Shown here piece after piece: positions 44,401 to 51,274 of a DNA stretch of 64,000 nt. Position numbers and translations under genes: made by a program. Below the pieces are notes generated by a model. The model ran no database searches and was not told where the DNA came from. It worked only from the letters and a program-made list of their open reading frames with translations. The DNA lies in contig NZ_JACBFP010000005.1 of assembly GCF_021401085.1 (NCBI RefSeq), positions 124,001 to 188,000 on the forward strand, read 5' to 3'. This DNA is from Chryseobacterium sp. R2A-55 (GTDB lineage Bacteria; Bacteroidota; Bacteroidia; Flavobacteriales; Weeksellaceae). Each line of letters opens with the position of its first letter. Position 1 is the stretch's first letter.

Positions 44401-45401
44401 CCATAGTAAGTTCCCCAATACCTTTGTCCATCTTTGTCTACTTTTACGATAAAGGCATCATAACCTCCGAATAAAAAAGTTTGATACGTGCCGCTGGTAG
44501 CGATATTATTAGGACTTGCAGTAGTGCCAAATATATAAACATTGTTATTCTTGTCAATTTTGACATCGCCATAATCCTCTCCACTGCCGCCAAGATAGCT
44601 TCCCCAAATCCGCGTAGGAACCGGATCAATCACCATCACTTTGTCTGAAATGTCCTTCTCTGCCTTAAATCCAAAAACCTGTCTTCCCAAATCCTGGAAT
44701 TCCACATTGATGTTTTCTTTCATCTTTCCGTGCTCTTCCCAAGAATGTGGAATGTTTTCCTGCATTTCACCGAATCGAAGGTTCATTGATAGCTTTCCTC
44801 CTTTCAGTCTGGTTTTAGCACCGTTGAATTTTAACTGCATATCCGAAATTCTTCCGCCCGGATTGACTATGAAATTATATTCAACCGCTTTTGTGGAATC
44901 TTCTGGCTTAAAGAAAACAAGATCAATTTTTGGGTAAAGGTTTTTGTAGGTGATTTTTTCGTACCGATGAACCCGCTCAATTCCATTTGGTTTGTCTGGA
45001 ATATTGTAGTAATTATCAAAATCCGGTGATTTCCCTTCGGCAATGATTTCAGGATTTTTGTTGGCATTCACAAAGTCAATATCTACACGATGGTACTTAA
45101 AATCGGTTTCTGTTCGGCTTTTTTTTAAATCAGAAATTGCTCGGTCTTCGGAATCCTTTCTTAATTTTCGGGCTCTTCTTTCAACTTGATAAACATCGTA
45201 AGAAAAGCCATCTTTCTTTATTTGGACATTCAACCCCGAAGAATGGAAAAGGTATTTCACGGCATGATTTTCTTTGCCTTTTTGGTCAATAATTTGGCCT
45301 TTGTTTTCAGCAAAAAAATATTGGGAACTCTTGGAAACTTTCTGTTGGCAGAAAGTGGTGATTCCAAAAAGAAGCAAAGTAAAAATATAGAATTTTTTCA
45401 T
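41421..45401 (-). CDS. T9SS type B sorting domain protein with SBBP-type propeller
   Basis: This very large secreted protein has 1326 residues: a signal peptide (1-18, ending TTFCQ); a conserved N-terminal domain starting YFFAENKGQI (DUF7948-like, about 25-260); a repeat region of beta-propeller-like strands (SBBP style, about 265-690) with motifs such as WGSYLGGSGEDYGDV; a series of Ig/PKD-like beta sandwiches (about 700-1230) with repeated CESAK/CESSQ patterns and KWYDSTGN twice; and a gliding-motility-associated C-terminal (type B) domain with NVITPNQDGINDTW and DRYGTTVLE at the end. The type B signal implies surface attachment or release through the type IX system. It is likely an adhesin-like or gliding-related protein. 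Confidence 0.9.
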   Translation of the reverse strand: MKKFYIFTLLLFGITTFCQQKVSKSSQYFFAENKGQIIDQKGKENHAVKYLFHSSGLNVQIKKDGFSYDVYQVERRARKLRKDSEDRAISDLKKSRTETDFKYHRVDIDFVNANKNPEIIAEGKSPDFDNYYNIPDKPNGIERVHRYEKITYKNLYPKIDLVFFKPEDSTKAVEYNFIVNPGGRISDMQLKFNGAKTRLKGGKLSMNLRFGEMQENIPHSWEEHGKMKENINVEFQDLGRQVFGFKAEKDISDKVMVIDPVPTRIWGSYLGGSGEDYGDVKIDKNNNVYIFGTTASPNNIATSGTYQTFLFGGYDAFIVKVDKDGQRYWGTYYGRLYYDETGSLDTDDNLNVYAAIYSEKPNPLYPGNKLYFYPKIIFLKLTVNGTMLFNNEIGPEIGNPWYSSTDLINIYDLRFDNGIAYVAGQTAINGFGTPGAFQVNKPSAYSGFFTRFDGTTGNTDFFTYVGGNNGTSIYNIFNIDATGVEMTGTTRANDFPMIDPFQPVNPNPTGSYNNNGLYIKFSTNGNLVKSSYFGGNENYVFTSTRRFGNEVIFAGRMQSKNKICFYRVDTILNTILDYKDVNVFDNWGHVYVDSQRNIFSAGIASPNDPWVNQVTTPNAYQTTIGSKISIFLTKYDSNLTKIWSTFYQGNGGTQSGMMMKDYNDHLYLWGMSSNNTTGIATPGTFQQTGGHPSNDIFIAKFLDCTSYSDLNSNSPVCPGSDIKLYASNGANYSWTGPNGFTSNLQNPTIPNATAANAGIYSCAITGTGTCDGTFTVEVKVEDKTAPVPDLPSLPKITGNCKTIITTIPTATDACKGKITGTTTDPLQYQLPGNYVITWKYDDGNGNISSQTQNITITSEPLPTAAQTQSFCKITNPKISDIQITGTLIKWYDSTGNILPSNTLLQNGLKYYATQTLNGCESAKLEITVSINDPNSPTGNAIQDFCSAQIPKISDIVAAGQNIKWYDSTGNFLSPSTLLIDNTTYYASQTVNGCESSQKFAVTVSVKNGGIPANNYSITFCNDTTSNIKTENLNNYKADLATNPSQYQFEFYTAGNQLVSDPAKVSLDIGLNVFNVKISNNLGCFVWVKLNLTLNPKPAITLPATHEFCEGQSVNLDAGNCTSCTFEWTKDGGSAIIWNQQVLNVSAVGTYTAKVVNPFGCSNSASTVVKTSITATILRVDIINNTATVILSGSGDFLFSLDHGIFQSSNIFQDLSNGNHTVMVKTTGGCLIGSITFTIFNVSNVITPNQDGINDTWKIEGIENYPGSEIKIIDRYGTTVLEVTTNGIFEWDGKSNSRNLPTGSYWYQVKISDGRILTGWLLLKNRD

Positions 45402-45438
45402 AAAGAAAGTAAATATAAGTGATTAATTACTTTTCAAA

Positions 45439-45786
45439 TCACTCCTTCCTCACCAGCAAAATCCAGTCGTCCTCTAAATATTTGTAGCCGATATCATAAA
45501 CAAAACGGTATTCCGCACCATTTTTGTAAATGCGCATATTGGTGAAATAATCAAAGTTAAAGCCTTCGGAAGTGAGTTTGTTTTTGGTGGTTTTTGCTTT
45601 TCCATCCACATAATTCTGTTCGGATAGAACCCGGTGATTTTTGCGTAACTTGTTGTTGATGTTGCGCATCAGATTGGTGGAATCCTTGTTGTGTTTGTTG
45701 TTGTAGGCGTTTCTGCACCCGTCGTTGCAGAATTTCTTATCACTTCTCCCGATGATTTGGTCGCCACATTCCAGACAGTTATTCAT
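45439..45786 (-). CDS. Zinc-ribbon protein, DUF2116-like
   Basis: The protein has 115 residues. The N terminus has a treble-clef zinc ribbon, with CLEC and, 13 residues later, CNDGC. The rest is basic and helical and ends in a small beta part (YRFVYDIGYKYLEDDWILLV). The ATG at 45786 is taken; the frame is open to 45807. Its start overlaps the end of the VOC gene by eight bases, so they are probably cotranscribed. Function is unknown; nucleic-acid binding is a fair guess. Confidence 0.7.
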   Translation of the reverse strand: MNNCLECGDQIIGRSDKKFCNDGCRNAYNNKHNKDSTNLMRNINNKLRKNHRVLSEQNYVDGKAKTTKNKLTSEGFNFDYFTNMRIYKNGAEYRFVYDIGYKYLEDDWILLVRKE

Positions 45787-46180
45787 TGTATTCGATTTTT
45801 TCAGCAAATGCGATGATGTGTCCGTCCAGATCCGAGAAATAAAAAGAGTAATCTCCCCAATTTCGCTTTTCTAACGGACTGATAATTTTGATGTTGAATG
45901 ATCTGATTTCCATGTAAACTTTATCTACATCCGCTACATACAGATACAGTTCACAGCGCGGAATTCCTTTTCCCGAAGACGGATTTGGTGTTTCATCTCC
46001 TAATATTTTGGCAATTCCCGAATTGGGCATCAAACCCAAAACAAAGTCGTCTGAAATCCTGAATTCGGTCATTCCGGGTACATTCAAATCCGCCTTTCTT
46101 CCCAAGATTCTTTCATAGAATTCGGTACTCTGCTGCTTATTTTCGACATAAAAAATAGTATGAACTCCTTTTATTTTCAA
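45779..46180 (-). CDS. VOC (glyoxalase/bleomycin resistance) family protein
   Basis: This single-domain VOC protein has 133 residues. GVHTIFYVENKQQSTEFYERILG is the first beta-alpha-beta unit, with His at the metal position, and CELYLYVADVDKVYMEI plus DYSFYFSDLDGHIIAFAE complete the fold, with the family D-x-DG. The start codon is TTG; there is no ATG near it, and KIKGVHTIFYV must be near the N terminus. It overlaps the zinc-ribbon gene by eight bases. The substrate is unknown. Confidence 0.85.
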   Translation of the reverse strand: MKIKGVHTIFYVENKQQSTEFYERILGRKADLNVPGMTEFRISDDFVLGLMPNSGIAKILGDETPNPSSGKGIPRCELYLYVADVDKVYMEIRSFNIKIISPLEKRNWGDYSFYFSDLDGHIIAFAEKIEYNE

Positions 46181-46214
46181 AATGATTGAATTTGTCTTCC
46201 CTCAAATATAGAAA

Positions 46215-46240
46215 AAATATCCGTTTGTAAGCGGATATTT
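46215..46240 (-). terminator. Terminator of the acyl-CoA ligase gene
   Basis: AAATATCCG (46215-46223), loop of eight, CGGATATTT (46232-46240). A perfect nine-base stem with a T-rich minus-strand tail, between the ligase stop and the VOC gene. Confidence 0.8.
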
Positions 46241-46264
46241 TTCTGAAAATCTTATGGTTGAATT

Positions 46265-48043
46265 TTACTCTTCGTGACCATACATTTTGTTATACAGTTT
46301 GATGTATTTTTCTTTCACCGCTTTTCGCTTCAATTTAAGCGTAGGCGTCAGTTGTCCCGATTCAATGGACCACACATCCGGAGTGAGCTCAAATCTTTTG
46401 ATCTGTTCCCAGCTTCCAAGTTTGGTATTCAGGTAATCGATTTCTTTTCCGATTCTGGCGATCAATTCTGGGCTTTTTACTACCTGTTCCGGCTGGTCAC
46501 CCAGTTGATAACCTTTTCTTTCCGCCCAGTTTTTCGCGAAGTTGAAATCGGGCTGGATCAAAGCGCACGGCATTTTTTCGCCTTCGCCAACCACCATGAT
46601 TTGCTCGATGAATTTAGACGCTTTAGCCAGGTTTTCAATTACTTGCGGCGCAACATATTTTCCGCCGGAAGTCTTGAACATTTCTTTTTTCCTGTCCGTA
46701 ATATGCAGATATCCTTCGTCGTCTATATGTCCGATATCGCCTGTTTTAAAGTAACCATCTTCTGTAAATGCTTCTCGGGTCATTTGCTCATTATTGAAGT
46801 AACCCACAAAAACGGAGGGTCCTTTCACGGTGATTTCTCCATCTTCCTGGATTTTCACATCCAGATTTTCCAAAACGTGACCTACCGTTCCGATCTTAAT
46901 TTTCCCGAAACTGTTCACGGAAATTACCGGGGATGTTTCCGTCAAACCATAACCTTCCAAAATAGGTATTCCAGCGTTTTGAAACATTTTATTCAGCCTG
47001 GCCGAAAGTGCTGCAGAGCCTGAAACCAAAGTGATGATGTTTCCTCCCAAACCTTCTCTCCATTTCGAGAAAACCAGTTTGTCGGCTATGATTTCTTTGA
47101 TACCGGATGGTTTGCCTATTTCCTTTTTTGCCTTGTTTACGCCCAATGCCCAAAGGAAAATCTTTGATTTCAAGCCGCCTGCTGAAGTTCCTTTGTCATA
47201 AATTTTGTCATAAACTTTTTCAATCAGACGTGGAACTACCGACATCAGATGTGGTTTCACTTCCTTGATATTGTCACCCATTTTTTCAATGCTTTCCGCA
47301 AAATGGATGGAGTAGCCGTTGTACTGATACAGATAAAACAACATTCTTTCGAAAATGTGGCAGATCGGCAAAAAGCTCAGAACTTTAATTTCTTTAAAAT
47401 CCATGCCCTTAACTCTTGGAATCCTTGGATCAGAAGCCAAAACATTAGAAACAATGTTTTTGTGCGTGAGCATCACGCCTTTTGGTTTTCCGGTGGTTCC
47501 AGAAGTATAGATAATGGTTGCCAAATCGTCCGAAACGATGCTTTTCGAAATATCTTCTACTTCTCCTTGGGTTTCTTCGTCTTTTCCTAAATCCAAAATT
47601 TCCCTCCAATTTGCCGCACCGTCAATCTGATCGAAAGTGAAAACCCCCTGCAATGAGCTTACATTGGGCTTGATCTGCATCACTTTGTCTAGCAGTTCAC
47701 GATCCGACACGAAACAGTATTTCACTTCCGCATCGTTAAAGATAAAATCATAATCCTCCGGAGAGATGGATGGATAAACCGGAACCGAAACTGCGCCGAT
47801 CTGGGAAATTCCCAAGTCCATCACCGCCCATTCGGTGCGGGTTGCAGTGGTGATCAGCGAAATCTTGTCACCAGGTTTGATGCCTAGTTTCAACAACCCC
47901 CGGGAAATTTGATTGCCCATATTGATGTATTCCTGAGTGGAAGTTTTCTCCCATTCTCCGTGATATTTGGTCACAAACATGTCTTCTCTGGAATATTTCT
48001 CCAATGCATTGTGAGCAAAATCAAAAATCCTTTTTATCGTCAT
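46265..48043 (-). CDS. Long-chain acyl-CoA synthetase (AMP-forming)
   Basis: The protein has 592 residues and activates fatty acids to acyl-CoA via acyl-AMP. Core motifs of the ANL superfamily are all present: IIYTSGTTGKPKGVMLTHKN (about 178-197), GYGLTETSPV near 370, TGDIGHIDDEGYLHITDRKKE near 450, and the late KLKRKAV lysine region. It belongs to the long FAA1/eukaryote-like group with IFERMLFYLYQYNG. It faces an acyl-CoA dehydrogenase gene 171 bases away on the other strand, consistent with a shared beta-oxidation role. Confidence 0.93.
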   Translation of the reverse strand: MTIKRIFDFAHNALEKYSREDMFVTKYHGEWEKTSTQEYINMGNQISRGLLKLGIKPGDKISLITTATRTEWAVMDLGISQIGAVSVPVYPSISPEDYDFIFNDAEVKYCFVSDRELLDKVMQIKPNVSSLQGVFTFDQIDGAANWREILDLGKDEETQGEVEDISKSIVSDDLATIIYTSGTTGKPKGVMLTHKNIVSNVLASDPRIPRVKGMDFKEIKVLSFLPICHIFERMLFYLYQYNGYSIHFAESIEKMGDNIKEVKPHLMSVVPRLIEKVYDKIYDKGTSAGGLKSKIFLWALGVNKAKKEIGKPSGIKEIIADKLVFSKWREGLGGNIITLVSGSAALSARLNKMFQNAGIPILEGYGLTETSPVISVNSFGKIKIGTVGHVLENLDVKIQEDGEITVKGPSVFVGYFNNEQMTREAFTEDGYFKTGDIGHIDDEGYLHITDRKKEMFKTSGGKYVAPQVIENLAKASKFIEQIMVVGEGEKMPCALIQPDFNFAKNWAERKGYQLGDQPEQVVKSPELIARIGKEIDYLNTKLGSWEQIKRFELTPDVWSIESGQLTPTLKLKRKAVKEKYIKLYNKMYGHEE

Positions 48044-48214
48044 AGCTTAATGATTGATTATTTCTAAATTGAAAACAGAGTTTATTAATATTGAGTTAAT
48101 GTAAAAATATCATTTTTATTTCACCCGGCAAAACCTAATACTCGCCTCAGTTCAATTAAATTTTTTCATTTTTGGAAAAGTTGTAAATTTACCCTCAAAT
48201 AAACAGTAAATTTT

Positions 48215-49354
48215 ATGAATTTTAATTTAACGGAAGAGCAGTTGATGATTCAGCAAGCAGCGAGAGATTTTGCTCAGACTGAGCTTCTGCCGGGAGTGAT
48301 CGAGAGAGATAATCTGCAACAATTCCCACACGAGCAGGTAAAGAAAATGGGAGAATTGGGCTTCCTAGGAATGATGGTGGATCCGAAATATGGCGGTGCC
48401 GGAATGGACAGCATTTCCTACGTCTTGGCGATGGAAGAAATTGCAAAAATCGACGCATCTGCAGCCGTGGTGATGTCTGTGAACAATTCACTGGTTTGTG
48501 CAGGATTAGAAAAATTCTGCAATGAGGAACAAAAAATGAAATACCTGAAACCGCTTGCAAGTGGTGAAGTGATCGGGGCATTCGCTCTTTCTGAACCGGA
48601 AGCTGGTTCTGATGCAACCTCGCAAAAAACTACTGCCGAAGATAAGGGAGATTACTACCTTCTGAACGGAATCAAAAACTGGATTACCAATGGCGGAAAC
48701 GCAAGTTACTACATTGTCATTGCACAAACAGATCCGGAAAAAAAACATAAGGGAATCAATGCGTTCATCGTGGAAAGAGGATGGGAAGGTTTCGAAATCG
48801 GACCGAAAGAAGACAAACTGGGAATCCGCGGAAGTGATACCCATTCCCTTATTTTTAATAATGTGAAAATCCCGAAAGAAAACAGAATCGGTGAAGACGG
48901 TTTTGGATTTAATTTCGCGATGGCTGTTTTGAACGGCGGTAGAATCGGTATTGCTTCTCAAGCATTGGGAATCGCAGCCGGTGCCTACGAATTGGCATTG
49001 AAATATGCTAAAACCAGAAAAGCATTTAAAACTGAAATCATCAATCACCAAGCAATTGCCTTTAAATTGGCAGATATGGCAACGCAGATCACGGCGGCAA
49101 GAATGCTTTGCTATAAAGCCGCAGCGGAAAAAGATGAAGGAAAAGACATTTCCGAAAGTGGTGCGATGGCAAAACTGTATGCATCCCAAGTTGCGATGGA
49201 CACCACCATAGAGGCTGTTCAAATTCACGGTGGATATGGTTATGTGAAGGAATACCACGTGGAAAGAATGATGCGTGACGCTAAAATCACCCAGATTTAT
49301 GAAGGAACCTCTGAGATCCAGAAAATTGTGATTTCACGTTCGATTTCAAAATAA
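48215..49354 (+). CDS. Acyl-CoA dehydrogenase
   Basis: This FAD enzyme of 379 residues performs the first oxidation of beta-oxidation. AFALSEPEAGSDATS near residue 131 binds FAD and substrate, IKNWITNGG is the next motif, and the C-terminal GGYGYVKEYHVERMMRDAKITQIYEGTSEIQ (in parts) contains the catalytic Glu in YEGTSEIQ and the FAD-binding R/Q residues. It is full length and of the short-chain (butyryl-CoA-like) group. Its start is 171 bases from the divergent ligase start. Confidence 0.95.
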   Translation: MNFNLTEEQLMIQQAARDFAQTELLPGVIERDNLQQFPHEQVKKMGELGFLGMMVDPKYGGAGMDSISYVLAMEEIAKIDASAAVVMSVNNSLVCAGLEKFCNEEQKMKYLKPLASGEVIGAFALSEPEAGSDATSQKTTAEDKGDYYLLNGIKNWITNGGNASYYIVIAQTDPEKKHKGINAFIVERGWEGFEIGPKEDKLGIRGSDTHSLIFNNVKIPKENRIGEDGFGFNFAMAVLNGGRIGIASQALGIAAGAYELALKYAKTRKAFKTEIINHQAIAFKLADMATQITAARMLCYKAAAEKDEGKDISESGAMAKLYASQVAMDTTIEAVQIHGGYGYVKEYHVERMMRDAKITQIYEGTSEIQKIVISRSISK

Positions 49355-49372
49355 GTCAAAAATCTGAATACC

Positions 49373-49735
49373 ATGAAATACCTTTGGATTACTTTGATCG
49401 CAGTACTTTTCCTTTTGGGCGGATTGATCTGGTACAAGTATTATTTCATTTTCGGTGAAGGCGTGAAATCCGGCGTCTTAAATTATGCCGTAAAAAAAGG
49501 AAATATCTTCAAGACTTATGAAGGTAAACTGATCCAGGAAGGTTTCGGAAGGGGCAAAACAGGAGCATTGACCAGCTATGAATTCGAGTTTTCGATTGAA
49601 AACGAAGCGGTTTATAAACAGCTGGAAATGAACAGCGGGAAAACTTTTGATCTGCACTACAAAGAATACCACGGAATCTTACCCTGGAGAGGAAATACGC
49701 AGTATGTGGTAGATCAGGTAATTGACATGAAATAG
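49373..49735 (+). CDS. Single-pass membrane protein of unknown function
   Basis: The protein has 120 residues. Residues 4-22 form an N-terminal membrane anchor (WITLIAVLFLLGGLIWYKYY). A small beta domain follows, with KTYEGKLIQEGFGRGKTGAL and FDLHYKEYHGILPWRGNTQY. This resembles a conserved Bacteroidetes protein of unknown function sometimes mislabelled 6-phosphogluconate dehydrogenase; that name has no support here. It lies 18 bases after the acyl-CoA dehydrogenase gene, in the same transcript. Confidence 0.7.
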   Translation: MKYLWITLIAVLFLLGGLIWYKYYFIFGEGVKSGVLNYAVKKGNIFKTYEGKLIQEGFGRGKTGALTSYEFEFSIENEAVYKQLEMNSGKTFDLHYKEYHGILPWRGNTQYVVDQVIDMK

Positions 49736-49754
49736 TATTCAGAAAGAAGTTCTT

Positions 49755-49790
49755 AATCCCTTCAATTTTGGTTGAGGGGATTTCTTGTTT
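49755..49790 (+). terminator. Terminator after the acyl-CoA dehydrogenase operon
   Basis: AATCCCTTCAA (49755-49765), loop of six, TTGAGGGGATT (49772-49782), one G-U pair, then TTCTTGTTTTT. The remaining ~280 bases to 50072 show no gene. Confidence 0.75.
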
Positions 49791-50072
49791 TTAGGCACGG
49801 AAAGAATTTTTGCTCTTTTAGCCGTTTCGAAAGTACAGCCGGAAAATCATGATCCGAAATAACAGTTCACAATAAGTTTCAAAAGTTTTTTGACGAATGC
49901 ATCACTGTTTTTATTTTACAGAATTAGGGCGGCGATTAGGGGTTGCCAATTTCTGCTTTTTATGATTTGAACGAGAACTAAACCGCCCGAAAAAATGAAC
50001 CATCTGTCCAGAAAATAATTCTTTGAGGTTTAATAAATTCTGGTTTTCAAAAGTTTTAGCTTCGGTCATTAA

Positions 50073-51221
50073 TTATTTCTTCGGCATATATTTCGAATAA
50101 TCGGTTTCTTCATCATCATGATCTTCATTATTTTCCGATTGAGCGACCGGTTCAGTGGAGCTTTGTTTTTCTTTCGGATCCTGGATTTCTTGTTGATTTA
50201 AAGCTTGTTGGCTTTCAAATTCCTCTTTGGCTTTTCTCTTTTTGTTTCTCGCAAAGAAATACCAAACCAGAATCCCAATCAGCAAAATGGGCCAGAACGG
50301 AAGTAGAAACAGCAATCCGTCTCCCAAAATTCTGAATCCCTGCATAAAAGCATCAGAGGATTTGTCACCGAAAGTATCAGTTTTCAGGGAATCAGAATCT
50401 TTCTGAGCGAAAGAATTGTTCTGGAGATTTTCATTTTGGAAAAGCGATATTTCTACGTCACAAAGCTGCTTTGCATCATAATCAATTCCCTGGGAAATCG
50501 TTGATTTCATGCGGATTTCACCTAGCGTTGAAGCAGAATTGACCAACTGGTCAAAATATAGAACTGGAACCTTTGCAGAAAAAGATTCTTTTGAAATGCC
50601 CTCCGTTTGCGAAAAATTCTCACTGGCTAAATCAGCATGATGTTCCTTCAATTTCTGTTTCAAAAGCGCTTTCGCTTCGGTGAGGTTGACCACCTCAATT
50701 TCAAGTCGGGCGGTTTTTACCAATGGATCTAAAGGAACAGTTGATGGCGAATGCTGGCTTTGAATTTCAGCTTTAGTCGGCGTTTGAGTATTTTCTTTTT
50801 GAGTTTCTGTCTGTTTCAGGATTTTGTCAGCCGTCTTCGACAAAACCTCCAAAGGATTGCTTCCTTTTTTTAAGGCTTCATTGGCGGAATCTAAAGTTTT
50901 CACCACATGAGTTCCGGTCTTCACATTTTTGGTGATCTCCTGAAGCTGTCGATTGATCGAGTCAATCCGCCAACTTCCAGATTTTATGGTGGAATCGATT
51001 GCCTTTTTCTGTTTTTCTATTTCGGGAATGATAATTTTTCTGGTAATTCCGTCTTTGCTGTTGATGGATTTGGAAATGGAATCCAGTGTCTTCATGCCCT
51101 CATTCGCTTGGGAGAACAGGGAATCTGCTCTTTTGAAATGGTCGGTAGTTTGCTGAATGGTGGATTTCTCGCAGGAAATGATTGCAGTTCCAATCAGGAT
51201 GGATAAAAAGAATTTCTTCAT
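50073..51221 (-). CDS. DUF4349 domain lipoprotein
   Basis: The protein has 382 residues. The lipoprotein signal ends in AIISC (Cys 17). A long region of helices (about 20-165) containing heptad-like K/E/I/L patterns precedes the DUF4349 domain (about 168-275), with the typical TARLEIEVVNLTEAKALLKQKL and late VPVLYFDQLVNS. A hydrophobic helix near 300-320 (LGDGLLFLLPFWPILLIGIL) and a charged tail follow. Some DUF4349 proteins are anti-sigma-like or envelope-stress proteins, but the function here is unknown. It lies 53 bases upstream of the M1-like gene's end. Confidence 0.75.
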   Translation of the reverse strand: MKKFFLSILIGTAIISCEKSTIQQTTDHFKRADSLFSQANEGMKTLDSISKSINSKDGITRKIIIPEIEKQKKAIDSTIKSGSWRIDSINRQLQEITKNVKTGTHVVKTLDSANEALKKGSNPLEVLSKTADKILKQTETQKENTQTPTKAEIQSQHSPSTVPLDPLVKTARLEIEVVNLTEAKALLKQKLKEHHADLASENFSQTEGISKESFSAKVPVLYFDQLVNSASTLGEIRMKSTISQGIDYDAKQLCDVEISLFQNENLQNNSFAQKDSDSLKTDTFGDKSSDAFMQGFRILGDGLLFLLPFWPILLIGILVWYFFARNKKRKAKEEFESQQALNQQEIQDPKEKQSSTEPVAQSENNEDHDDEETDYSKYMPKK

Positions 51222-51274
51222 TTTTAAATAAAGTTAAAGCGACGAATCAGAATCAAAATGTGTTCCTAAATTAA